Positions 49,008 through 61,300 of a DNA stretch of 64,000 nucleotides are shown here, piece by piece. A program made the position numbers and the translations under genes. Source of the DNA: Atrichornis clamosus (Eukaryota > Chordata > Aves > Passeriformes > Menuridae); NCBI GenBank assembly GCA_013400975.1, contig WBMZ01006402.1, forward strand, positions 62,001 through 126,000, written 5' to 3'. Positions within the stretch are counted from its first letter, which is position 1. Each line of letters starts with the position of its first letter. The notes beneath the pieces are model-generated. The model was not told the origin of the DNA. It ran no database searches and saw only the letters and a list, made by a program, of their open reading frames with translations.

Positions 49008-49935
49008 TGTCGTGATTTTGCTAGACCTGGTTTTTAGTAGCAGGGGGGCTGCAGGGATGGCTTCTGTGAGAAGCGGCTAGAAGCTCCACCACCATGTCCT
49101 GCAGGGCCAGTGTCTGGCTGGCTGCAAAGATGGACATGCCACAGGCCAATTAGAAGTGGTAACGCCTCTGTGATAACAGATTTAAGAAGGAATTCAAAAC
49201 AATTCTGGTTGCGCAGCTAAAAATTGCATCCAGGGAGGGGGAGGATGTGAGCTAAAAGACCAACATGGAGAAGCACCCAGGCCAGGTCGGAAGAAGATAC
49301 AGCAGGGCCGGAGTCGAGACTCCCCTGCAGCTGGTGGTGAGACCATGGTGAGACGGGATGTCCCTCCTTGTAGCCCATGGAGGAGCACGGGAATGCAGAG
49401 CCGCCTTTGCAGACGTTGGAGCAGGGGGATGCTTAAAGACTGCAGCCTGTGGGGGAGTGACCCACGCTGCAGCAGTCTGAGGGCCGCTGTTGCCCGTGGG
49501 CTCGACTTTGGACTTTACTTTCCAAAAGGGGACCCCACCATTCAGCAGGGGAAGACTCCAATCCTTGAGAATATGAAGCCCTGACCTAACCTTAAAAATC
49601 TTCCTAATTCTCTGTCTCCCTGCATTGTTTGGGTAGGAGGGAAGCAGGGAGGGGGAAGTGAGGGTGGGGAAAGAAGATGCTTTTTCCCGCAGCTCATATT
49701 GCTTCTCAATTTTTCTTCTTTTCTGGTAGCATTATAGAAGTAGTTGCATATTTTCAAGTAGTTTGCCTGTTTTGCCTGTGGTTTTCTCTTGAGGTTTTTT
49801 TTTTTTAAATCACAAACCTCATGGAAGCTTTGGATTTTTTTTCTTCCTTCCCTCTCCTCTGTCTGGCTGCAAGAAGAGGGGGAAGTCTGTGAGCCTGGGG
49901 AGTTCCTGGCTTCTGGCCAGGCTCAAACCAAAACA
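49008..49935 (+). mobile_element. Solo LTR of a second avian endogenous retrovirus family
   Basis: About 930 bp, from TGTCGTGATTTTG to CTCAAACCAAAACA. Diagnostic blocks match an avian LTR I know: TTTTTAGTAGCAGGGGGGCT, GGCTTCTGTGAGAAGCGGCT, GCAAAGATGGACATGCCACA, GGTAACGCCTCTGTGATAAC with TTTAAGAAGG at the TATA position, and CTTCTGGCCAGGCTCAAACC at the 3' end. The middle (49315-49500) holds degenerate repeats of a CTGCAGCC(C/T)GTGG...GGAGCAG unit, normal for this LTR. A 79-codon frame there is a by-product. Possible target duplications are CTAGA and CTAAT (3 of 5). No viral coding sequence adjoins it. Confidence 0.85.
49315..49500 (+). repeat. Degenerate minisatellite inside the LTR
   Basis: Imperfect G+C-rich units built around CCCATGGAGGAGCACG, GACGTTGGAGCAGGGGGATG, GACTGCAGCCTGTGGG and CACGCTGCAGCAGTCTG. 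Copy number of this unit varies widely among LTR copies in birds (recalled, not computed); this copy keeps only a few units. Confidence 0.65.
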
Positions 49936-52880
49936 CTAATCACATACAGTTTTGAGAGGTTCTATAACCCCCTGAATCTTACAGAGTCTGCATCATTCTC
50001 CAACAGGTTGATGTTTCACCAGATGTAATTTTCAAGGGATGCTTTGAGTCTGAGTGTTTGGCAGTTCAATTTAATAACAATATCAGCTCTAGAACTGGAA
50101 GAAAAGTGTCAAGTGACCTTAAGCAAAGCAATCACCTTAAAGAATTAAGGTTTGTACTAAGCTTCTGAAGAAACAATATGTTACAGAAGAACCAAGAGTG
50201 TTAAATATAAATTTTCTTCCTCATAAGCCTTTTGCTCGCAGGGAAGTACAGATGATACATGACTCATTTTTAAGTTTTGAATGAAATAGGTGTGACTCCT
50301 TTCTTGAAGGAACGGGTAGTAGCTTTGCCCTCCAAAACACAACAAAGAAATTCACATACAGAACAACATTCCTTGTACTCTGAGTCCCTCTCTATTATCC
50401 ATACACTTACTTTTCATTGTACATAAAAATTCTATACCTTTTTAGACATACATAAAACTACTTTTCATCAATTTTAAGTGAAGTAAAATGCCAAATGACA
50501 GACAGCCCAGGTGTCTAAGCAGGAATGCAGAAAGATTTAAGAAAAATTCTTGCTGGTATTTTCAGGGGAGCATGTTGATCGGACTGTCAACTAATCTCAA
50601 AGAAGTTTTAAGTCTTGTCTTAATGAGGCTCACAAGAGGTCTCTTGGTAGTTTTCAGTGTATGCATTACCAGCCTCAGAGAGTTACAAGCCATAAAAGAA
50701 GAAGAAAAACAGACTGCAGCAAAGTAGATAGTAAGAGCTCAAGGATCTTCCACTCAAGCAGTCAGTATGAAATTTCCTGTAGACAGCAGTCATATTTGTG
50801 ATGCGTGCTAATCCCATCCAGGTTCTAATGTGTCCAAAGAGACTGACAACTAGGAGAATTAGACTTCAACCCAACTTAAAACTGAGCTGCAGTGAGAACA
50901 CAAACACATGAGTCACAATGTCTTTGGGGGATTGCACAGAGCTGACCTGATTAGCGCTGCAGATGAAAGAGCAACCCACAATAACACGTTCCACAGTACG
51001 GAGGCTGCAGAAAACCACCTTCAAAATACAGATGCCATTCTCTGACCAAAGCTGCATGTTTCCACTTTAAAAAGACAAACTTGTTCTGCTTTCAAACATA
51101 CTGAATGAGGACTACCTCACTGGGCTACAACTGAGACCTCCATGAATATTACCCAACCTTGATATATTCCATTACTCATTCCCAGCTCAGGTGTGAGGAA
51201 TAAATGGCCTTACAAGGGCCTCATGCCCTTCTCTTCATATCATGGAGAGAAGACTTGCAACCTGCTCCGCTCCCATTTATTCAGACCAGCAGTGAGTACA
51301 TTCCTACTGTATGAGGATAACTCCTGAAACTCTGATCCCTGATGCTCAACCAAAACACAGCATGTGCTCCTTAGATTTCTAGCTACCCCACATTTCTGAT
51401 AATTGCTATCAGGTAGAAAAGTATTTTATAATTGAAGGCAGGATTAACTTTTACAGATATTTGAACACCAGAATTTAATAGAGAATTATATTTCTTATAT
51501 CAGGTCATAGTTTAATTCTACAAATATGGAGTTATATTTAAAGAATCTACTTCAAAGGAGTCCTTTCCCAACAGTGGAGGACCTTTTAGTAAGTCTTTAC
51601 AGGAACAAAAATAGGATTGGACAATAGGACCCCTAGAGGGTACTGTATCATCTGGACTAGCAGTATATGACAGACCAAATATTCAGAAGACCTGACCAGG
51701 CAGATCATTAGTTCAAACCTTCTATAGTCTTTTTTTCCAAGTATGTTATGAAAATAAAATTACTGAAGTAAGTAGAAAGGAGATGAGAGAAAACGTAAGC
51801 AGGGTCAAGCATAAAGTGAAACAAACATTATTTTTAGAAACTTCTGTAACAATAGGGTTCCTAAAGGAACAGAATCTCCTGTTTTCCAACTTTATTCTCC
51901 AAGAGACCAAGAGCTAACACCATTTTCAGTAGAGACCAGAGTGTTATGTGGCTGACAAGAGTCACAACAGCAGGAGTTAAGAAAGAAATTTCATTACTCC
52001 AATAAACAGATCATAGGAGGGAGTACAAATATGCCAACTTTTAGGGCATAAGCCAACTTCTAAATTGTGAGGTTAGGAAAAAAGTCTCTGCTGTCTATTT
52101 ATCCTACAAAGGTTTCTGCAAAGGTGTTTGCCAAAGCTACCTGGAAGCAGCCCAGTAAGGTTGAGTGGAACTGGCTGTTAAAACCACAAGTGGTTCCCAA
52201 GGTAGTTGTTAAAACCTATATTAGTCAGTGGAGCACCCCTCTAGTTGTGCCCATTCTTCTCCTCCTTTCCGCTTTTTCCCATTTTTTGGGCTTAGACCCA
52301 GAAGGCTTTGGCTCTCCCTTCATCCCACCATTCTCATCACAATTCTGGGACTAGCTGACAGTATGGCAGAAACACACCCAGAACTCAAAACATCTTCTGA
52401 ATTTTAGATCCCAAGAGGATACAGGACAGGGGGTGGCTGAGCACCACAGCTCTTGTGCTCCAGGGTGTCTGAGGTGGGAAGGCTACCAGAGTGGGGAAAA
52501 CCAAAGCCATGTCATTTACTTCCACCACCATCCAATCCAAAGTATCACACTTCGGCTAAGAGCACAACCTAAATAGTTAAAAAACAAACAAACAAACCCC
52601 CAAATAAAAACCAAGCCCAAACAACGCAGCAACTAAAAAACCCATAAATCTCTTTACCACATACAAGCTGGGAACACAGAGAAAATTAGGCAGGATGCCA
52701 ACTTCCTGCCACTTTGCAGATGAAGCATGTCACACCTTTAGTTTGGACATTCATAAATAGGGTCAAACTGTTGATACTTCAGAGGCCAGTGGGCAGAAAC
52801 AAGGACATTTCTTTTTAAACTCTGATGAGTGTATTCAACTGCGAGACTGTCATGTGGGCTGTAGGCAAATAGTAGACTTT
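49936..52880. other. Non-coding stretch, no supported gene
   Basis: AT-rich. An (AAAC)n-like run lies near 52580-52600. Short frames (50488-50727, 52067-52354) have no recognised product. Confidence 0.55.
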
Positions 52881-52902
52881 GGGAGGCCACTTCTGGCCTC
52901 CC
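52881..52902. repeat. Perfect inverted repeat, 9-bp stem and 4-base loop
   Basis: GGGAGGCCA, CTTC, TGGCCTCCC. It can fold as a stable hairpin in single-stranded form. No pyrimidine or poly-T context suggests a function. Confidence 0.8.
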
Positions 52903-53554
52903 ACCCAATATTAGTGTCTGCTGTTAGCAGCAGCATATACTGCAAATTATCTCCCTACATCTGCATGGATATTGAGGCAAGCTATGAACTTAATTCTTTC
53001 TTAAATGAGCTAACAAATTAGTTAACTCTTTATTTTAAAATTGTTGTGAAAATGTACCCTACTACCTAAGCACATGGTACACTGGCATCCAAGTCTGATG
53101 ATACTGAATGCTAGTGAAAAATAGTGAACAGTCTTTTTTGTCTTGAAGAAAATCAAGTGCAACATTTACTGAGGACAAAAGGTTAGAAAAAACACACTTA
53201 TGAAAAGATGCTTCCCAACCCTTTCCGGCCTCACACTTATGATTCATCTTCTTCAGCTTGTATTCCCTGTGACCAGGGAGAATCAGACTGGAAGAAAAGT
53301 GAGCATTGACATTTTTCAAGTGATCCCCAAAGGATGGTGTATGAGGACGGAGGGTTTCCTTAAACCGTCATCTCAATTCCTAGTTAGTTTGAATATTCCT
53401 CCTGCCTACCACCTCCAGTGTTGGTAAGCACGTCACTGCGCACAGACACATCCAGCTGGCTTGGCACACGAGTGGGTTGCATCACTCTGCATCAGCAGCC
53501 TGGTCTTACACAGCCCAAGGTCTGCATAAGCCAGAACAGCTGCTGCCCAAAGGG
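52903..53554. other. Non-coding stretch, nothing recognised
   Basis: Overlapping short frames on both strands near 53062-53427 have no recognised product. Confidence 0.5.
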
Positions 53555-53700
53555 GCAGTAGAGACTTGTACCTGAGACACAGGTTCAATTCCCTCTCCCT
53601 AACAAGTTATTTCATTATTCTACCCTGCCATTCTCCATCTGAGGAGTAACCTTCTTCCACTACACAGAAGGGTAGTAAGAATAAAGAGAGAATGGTAGGA
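53555..53700 (+). repeat. MIR SINE fragment
   Basis: Sense MIR features in order: the tRNA-like box ACACAGGTTCAATTCCCTCT, then CAAGTTATTTCATTATTCTA, CCATTCTCCATCTGAGGAGT, and AGGGTAGTAAGAATAAAGAG. This parallels 'gggttcgaatcc...ttacttaacctc...tcctcatctg...agggttgttgtgaggattaaatgag'. Confidence 0.65.
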
Positions 53701-56700
53701 ACTCCAATATTAGAAGAGCAGGAGATGTAAATCTCTCAGATACATTTGGAGGAGCAGAAACAAATCTAAAATGACTGCAAACTGCTCTTGGGTCTTACAG
53801 CTTAGGCTTAACTGCAACAATTGCCCTTTGTATATCTTTCAGAACATGGTTTTCTGTATTCAGTCAAGACTTCAGGGAAGAATTTGAGTTTATTCCAAAG
53901 AACATGCCTGCTTAAACCTTGCTTCTGGGTGGAGTAATCAGAGGTGGGTTCAGTTATTTTATTTCTCCCATAAATTATGTGAGGCTAATATGTCAGTCTT
54001 AAAAGTTCTTCCATCTAGAGATGGGACTTGTGCCAATTATGTCATCATTTTTCTTGCCTCAAGTGCCTCATATTTATTGTATAGGAATCAAAATCCTAAG
54101 CTGTTCAGGTGGTGAGTAGATTTCCTTGTGACAATGAAGCATATTTTATTTTAGAATTTTAGGCCAGTTTCCTGCCACTACATAACAAAAATATGATTAA
54201 TCATATGTAAAATCCGTATTTTGGAATAGAAATAGAAAGAAATGCTACAATGGCCCAATTTATCTGGGGAAATTTTATTCTATCATTGCTTGACAACATA
54301 ATTTTCTAGAATAAAATGCTTTGTAGTGAGGGAATTTTACTTCTGTGTTAAAATATATTTTTATTGCAAAATGGTGTAGAAAAGGCTTAAATTTTGGAAG
54401 AGATTAATAGGCTAGATAAGCTCCTTCTAAAGGATATGCCAAAACACTTTCTACAATTGGAATTGTCATAGGCATAATCTTATTCTGAATGAAAAATAAA
54501 TAAATGTATGAATAGAGTTTATCTTTATGCAGGGCTGGCTTGGTTTGAGGTTTTTTTTGTGAACAGAAAAGTGCAGAGTTTTATCAATTACAATGAATTC
54601 ACAGAAATCTGCAGTGCAGGAAATCATTAAAACATTGTACCATCCAAATACATTTGACAAGTGTGTATATACATTATAAGAAATACTTAAGGCTTGATGT
54701 AGAGATTTTTACCCAGACATCTCAAAGAGCTTTCTGAAGATGGGAAAATATCATTTTTCAAGGTGGTGAGGCAGACAGAAAGGAGTGAAATGGCCTTTCA
54801 AGTGATCTACGTGGTCAAAAAGCAGAAGATAGAAAAGAGTTGTCCTCACAGTCTGGTCTCATATATCGAACTTATACAGCTTAGAGTGAATACACAGTAT
54901 CCAGTGTGTGGAATTTTTTTTGGCACATAACACTCATAGATTGCAATATAGTGACTCTAACCCTAGTTTCCAAATGGTACTGCCTTTTCTGGGATTTGGA
55001 GCTGCTTCATTTTGCTGGAGGAAGATTTCATATTCACAGGGAAAAAACACACTTTCATGCTAAGGCCAGTTGATTTTTGCATTTACTTTTGAAACCGATT
55101 TTGAACATATTGCCTTTCTTGGCATTGATTAATAAATAGGTCGTCCTCATCCACAGGTAATTTTTAGGTGTCATCCTGAAATATGACAAAGCTTTTCCGT
55201 GCAACAGCAACAAGCAAAGCTCAAGTGCCACTGGAATATTCAAAAAAGACACTTGACCATCACATTTAAACCTTGGGTGTAACATTCCTTTAGTTGCCAG
55301 TATTGCAAAGCCTTTCTAGCCAGATGTGCACTAGAAGAACACAAATAACTATAAAAAACCTAACCAACAAAGAATCCGTGTCTACTTCACATAGCGAATG
55401 TCCTTAAATCTTTTATTGTATTGAAAATTTAACAGGATGTTGTTAGAGGCACCTACAGTCCTGTCATCATCCCTGCATTTTAATTCTCATACAATACTCT
55501 AGTAAAACAATTACAAGAAATCAAGAGTTTTCTAATACAGACAATGCAAGCTGATCCCTTATGAAGCCTTTAGGAAGAATAAGCCTTGTGGTAAACTGTC
55601 TGGAGAATGTATCAGGGGTAAAACAGCCTCAGGTGTCATTACACAGTGTCAGCACTAAAAAAAAAGGTACTACTGATACTATTTCATGTCCAAATTCAAC
55701 CTTCTGGTGGGAACCAGAATGAAATTCTGTTGCCTGAGTTATGTTTTAATCAGTTTTGGGTGAATTTGGAAATGCTCTATTATTTGAAACCAAGCTGAAC
55801 ACTATGATGTTTTGCTGCCACCACAGGCTTCTCGCAGAGCTCCAAATGGTCTGGTATCAAGAGTAAATCTCAGTTTAATTGTACAGGGGGCAAACCCAAA
55901 ATGTAATAGGCTAGTTTTTTTGAATGAGTGCACATGGGTAATGGAGCTGTAAAATTGAAATGCAGCATGCTAAGCCTTCGATTTTAAAATATGCCATTAG
56001 TTTTCACTGGCTTCCGTTGATCACCCAGGTTGTGGAGTGGAATGTATATCTGTTGAGCTTCTGGTCCCTGATGTTTCTGGGTTGCCAAATAAAACCAAGA
56101 AAAAGCAGCTGAAAAAGCATAAAAGTTAGTCAGTAACATTTCTGCAGGGATTTCCATTTGGCTGTTGAACACGTGAACTTGAACTTAAACGGAGCTCCAA
56201 AATCACAAAGCGATTATTTACTTGGTTTGGTTAAAAAAAGACAGATGAAACCAGATGGCTTAGCTACACCTACAAAAATATCTTCTAGGTACCAAAACAT
56301 GTATGCGAGCAGCTGATGTTGGACTTGTACCCTTCACGTTAGCAGACCATCTTCTATCATCACCTGACATCAACTCCTGTAGTGAGGAACCTGGCTCTAG
56401 CCAAGGGGCATAAGAACAATTAAATATTTTGCTTGCATTGTACCTAACTTGGTCCTAACTTGGCCTTAAATCTTAGAACAGCCTGATATATATCCCAACA
56501 TCACAATTATCACCTGCAATGTTCCTTATGACTCTTCCTTTTCTCTGAGTAGGGGAGGAAGACAAGAAGTCAGCAGAAGACTTGTTTGTAAAGTCACAGG
56601 AAAAAATATTTTTTATAGTCTAGGATGTGTATGAAACCCAGTAACTTTAATATATTATACTCTTTACATGCCAGGCTTAATGAGTAAATGAGAAGGCAGA

Positions 56701-57844
56701 ATGGCTTTTTGTGTTTATCTATTTCCTCTTCCTTTTGGATTGTTTGATAAAGCTCTATGTCAGGCCCAAGCTATTGCACCCATCACAACATGTCAGCAAT
56801 TGTGACTCAGAACACATTACTCCCAGGAAGAAAAAGATGCAAAGATAAGATATTAGGACTGAAATCAATACAGGATTCTCTTTTACATATCCCAACAGTC
56901 TCATTAACTTCAAAGTAGCTGATATGAATGTAATTAAAGAGCAGAACAAACAGCAAAAGGAGGAAAGAAACCACAGGGCCCTGTTTCAAGATCCTCACTA
57001 AAATGGCATTGCACAAGGCTGCAGCATAAATCACAGGATACACTCTGTCAAACCTCACAGAAATTTTTTTCAACAAATAGTAGTGACATTTTAAACAATG
57101 CAAATTGTATAAATGCGGGCATAGGCAGTTTAAACACAAATAAGCATCGCCACCAGGGAATAACTTTAAACAACAACAAACAGGTTCTTGGTGCTCTAAT
57201 GTGCTAAACCCAAATCACAGCTGGCTGCTAGAACTAAACCTGTATGCTACTCACACTAGGTAATCCTGTAAAAAAGGAGAACCAGGTGCGCCGTGTCAGA
57301 GCTCAATACTGGAGACTTTCCAAGTCAACTTTGCATGGTCACAACCAGAAAACACCACAGTGCAGTGCAGAAATGCGCACCATTGTTAATAATTAACACT
57401 ACTAACCTGTTGGGCTGCTGTCAGGTTCACAGGTTAATGTGCAAAATTACATGAGAATGCTTCTGTGTACCACGGGTCATCCAAGTCATTCTTAGAGAAG
57501 ACAAATGTCCACGGGACAACATTCTAACCTCAAGGACAGTAAGCAGCAGCAACTGCAAAGAGGAGGCTGGGCAGGTTGTAGGTGCCTTCCACTGGCAGAG
57601 GTCTGTGGGCTTGGCTGGGCAGCATGAGAAACCCTGTGCTGCTACACCCCCAACATCCCAGTCCCTGCAGAAACAGGACAACTGAGTTCCCAGGCATCAG
57701 CAAGTGACAGTGACACCTTGGTAACAGGCAAAGTACAGCTATGGAGAAAAGGTGCAGAAGGCTTCAGGGGAAAATTTTCTTCAGCATTTTTCATGAGCTC
57801 TAAATTCCTAAATCCTCCCCCTCCTGTTAACCCCACAAATGTGA
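53701..57844. other. Non-coding stretch, no supported gene
   Basis: About 4.1 kb of AT-rich single-copy DNA. The minus frame at 56807-57139 (110 codons, hydrophobic) and neighbours lack splice context and recognised products. Confidence 0.55.
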
Positions 57845-58345
57845 ATCATGGGATCAACAGATCAATGGGATAATTGCATGGAATGTCTTTAATGGAGCAT
57901 CAGCCCTTGTTTCTTACATACATTACTGAATGCTCCTACCAAGTGCTAAATTAAAATTTACAGTAGTGCTAATTGAAGTCACATTTGTGTGTGTGCTGCG
58001 TGCTGTTAGGCAGGAGGAGATTTCTTTTGCTGGAGATTAAAACTTCATAATGTCTTTTTGTGTATGTACCAGTTTAATGCAGAAGCAAAACAATTATAGG
58101 AGGTTGTTAATGGATTAGATGGCCAGTGTTGCTGTCTAGCTGTGTTCCAGTTTCTCCTCTGTTGGCCTTGTGCTGTCTGTTGTCATCTCCTAATTATCTG
58201 TTCCTTTTTCAGTTGGCAGCTTTAACATGTTGGGGGTATTATTCAAACTCAAATTAATTTGTGTTTTACAGGAATTGCTTAAAGAGTAGGAGTTTTATTT
58301 GCAGCTTGATATGGCAATAAAATTTTTATCAGATGCAAAATAGAA
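57845..58345. promoter_or_regulatory. Possible conserved non-coding element (enhancer-like)
   Basis: About 500 bp free of repeats and open frames, with many AT-rich factor-like words (TAATTGCATGG, GCTAATTGAAG, CCTAATTATCTG, AAATTAATTTGTG, GCAATAAAATTT) separated by unique mixed sequence. The texture is like long conserved enhancers near developmental genes. Support is by appearance only. Confidence 0.3.
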
Positions 58346-61300
58346 GTGGTTTTTTTGGCTGACTTACACTGCCACTATTCACATTGATTAGCAAAAGCAG
58401 AGAAAAGTCTAGTGTTGCAAAATAAAGTAAGAACTTCTGAAGTGCTTGGCAGATGATTTGTTTGCACATAGCCTATCATCATCCCGCCTATGGTACGTAG
58501 TTTCTGAGGGCAGAAAGCTAAGGCACTTGCAAAAATCTTGGAGAGTTGTCTGCTCAGTTCTTAACTGGCACTTGAACTGTTGCTGATGGCAAGTAAGTTC
58601 AAGGATATAAGGAAAGAAATCTGGCATTAAATTCCCAGGATTTTCATTCATACAGCCAATGAACTAATAAGTAAGAATACAATGTAGGATTTTTATAGTG
58701 ACAAATCCTGCTAGGCACTGCAAACTTGCGAGTCCCTTTAGAGCATGGAGCATTAAATACCTTGCAGCCATTCTTCCCAATTTGTGCACTGTTTAGTCAC
58801 CATTCACAAAAATATACAATGAAAAATTATTACTCATAGAAATCTATTGCAAATATTCTAAGGAGAAAATAAGTAATGAATACATTTCCTAGTAGATACT
58901 GAAAAAACTGGGGTTTTCCAGAATCTAGTGTTCCTGATGCAGTACCTTACAGTAAGCTCTGTGCTTACAAGGAAACAGGCTGCACTGAAGAGTTTATTCC
59001 AACAGTCCAGTGCCACCTTTTAAACATGAAAATCTCCCCAGTATTCTCTCTTGAAAACCATCTCTTGGGAAAAGGAGTAAAGAGAGGAAGATGAAGAAAG
59101 TATAAACACAAAATGTTAATTTGGAACTAGTCAAGCCCCATTTTCTTCCCCTGCATCAGAAATCTTTTTTATTTCAGCGCTGAATTCATTTTCAAAGACG
59201 TGCCGATCCTTTTAGGGGAATTCCACATCTTACAGCTGTGCAATCTGCCCTGCAGTGTATGCCTTGCTCGCCCACCTGCTCACTGCAAAACACCCTGAAT
59301 TCCCAGTGCTGAGGCTGAGCCAGGAGAGTTGTGCTTTAGACGTGTCGCTGACCTCCAACATACTCCATGCTTAACCCATTATATCTTCAAGTAAAAGTGA
59401 TAAAATTCAAGACTGCATAAGGCTAGCAGAACTCATTGCTTTGCAGAGTGTTGTATTATGTTATGTATGGTCATCTGCTAATAATTCATGGTTTTATAGA
59501 GCACTTAAAAAGCAATTTCATTAAACAGTTTCATTTTAAGAAAAATTTGTTAAGAATGCAGCTTCTGAAAAAAGGCAAAGTTCTTGTTCCACATTCAAAA
59601 TCTAACCCACATTCTGAGAATAAAGGAACAGTCATATTTTAAACACATATTACAATTCATGCTTTGATAGATCATGTAAATCTAGCCTTAAGTAGCTCCC
59701 ATTTGATATTTTATTTTTGCCTGCTTTTGTTTTCTTCTTTATTCATGTTGATTCAACAGTATATATTAAAATTTTAATTTTATCTCTTGCTGTGCATTCA
59801 GGTGCCAGCAATGAGTTCAACTCTACCTGTTTAAAAGCTCATTTACTGGGGCAAAATGATGTCCCTTTCTTCTTGTAAGGGCTAACCTAGTTTTATTATG
59901 ATGGAAAATTAAAAGACATGACCTTTGGCATTGAAAAATATTGTGGGAACTCCTACAACTCCTAACTGGAATACTATAAAGTATGGTCCCTTTGTAGAAA
60001 GCAGAGCACTGAAACATGTGCTGTATCTGGCAGAAATATTCATTTTCAGCTTTCATCTCACGCATGCATTAACTGGTGAATTGACTACATTGTTGGTAGA
60101 ACAATGGGTCAAGTCCAGACCTGGTGGAACCTATCTGATGGGCAGGTATATCAATGGGAAAGCATGCATTCATTTTAACAAAAACATGGAGCTGAAGTCA
60201 GAGGCACGCTATCCCCTCTCCCTTGTTAGTGGAATTAAGCCATTCCCTCCGTGAGAAGTACTAATGCACAACCAGCTCCACGAGTACAAGAGTTGTCACT
60301 GAGGAGGAAAACATGATCAGCAACATGCCAGAATAAGGGGAGCAAGATTGCTAGTATAAAGCGCAATCATCCACATGTACAGACAAAAAACCATGGCAAG
60401 TGGAAAGGAATACAAGTTTTACCTCAGCCTGAAAAAGGCTGAGCTGACTTTTTCTATTTTTTCTTTTTTTTAAACAGAAATCACAGTCATTCCCAGGTTC
60501 AGTCAATCTCTACAATGAGAGCAAACAGCATGGTCAACCTGCATAATTTCATTATGAATGTTGTGATACTTGACGTGCCCTTTCCACTCCTCCTTTGAGC
60601 ACCTTAGTAAGGAGATACACTCTTCTTCGCTCTAGAACAACTACAACAACTTTCTAACCCTTGTGGTCACAGAAGTGACCTCAAAAACAGCTCCCAGGGT
60701 GACAATAGTCACCTGACAGCAGTCAGGTTCCCACTGCGGGTGCTCACGCCACATCCCTCCCGACCAGAGTCTCCCACTGAATATCCTGTTTACAATGCTG
60801 GAAAATAATGCAGTCTGATAAAATGAAAGATGAAAACAAACTGTCAATAGAGCAGTTCACCAGGCAATACATACGGATAAGGGCCAGCTGCACAGCAGGG
60901 CATGCCCACATCTAATATAAGCCACTATTACCAGGGAGCTTTGGGTAATCCATGCCAGGGATCACAGAATCTAAAGTCAGTCTAACCATTCTACTGCAAA
61001 TGTACAGAAAAGTACAGTTGATTTTTCTGCATGACAGTTAGTTTAACTTAGAAGAATTTTTAATTACTTTATGAGTATTTTTTTTTTTAAATCAACATTT
61101 TCACCTCTTCCTCCCCCAATTGGGCAGAAGAGCAACAAGATAATAAGGCAGGGCTGAAAAAGAAAAGACTGAATTGCTGATCCAGACTGAATTTTCAAGG
61201 CCAGCATACCAGGAAAAGCATTTGTTTGCATATCAGCTCTGAAGGTGCAAGAATAGAGCAAAGAAAACATGGTTCTGCCTTATGCTCACAACTCCCTTTC

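Noticed and set aside
49345..49584. 79-codon plus frame, Arg/Cys-rich
   Set aside because: It lies inside the LTR's degenerate minisatellite and follows from the repeat unit.
53582..53592. tRNA-like T-arm motif GGTTCAATTCC
   Set aside because: No cloverleaf can be drawn around it; it is the tRNA-derived head of the MIR at 53555-53700.
56807..57139. Hydrophobic 110-codon minus frame
   Set aside because: Hydrophobicity comes from T-rich codons on the minus strand; no transmembrane family recognised and no splice sites.
60955..61000. Possible antisense CR1 start (ATCACAGAATCT)
   Set aside because: Only the first dozen bases resemble the CR1 terminal repeat; the expected TTCCAACC complement does not follow.
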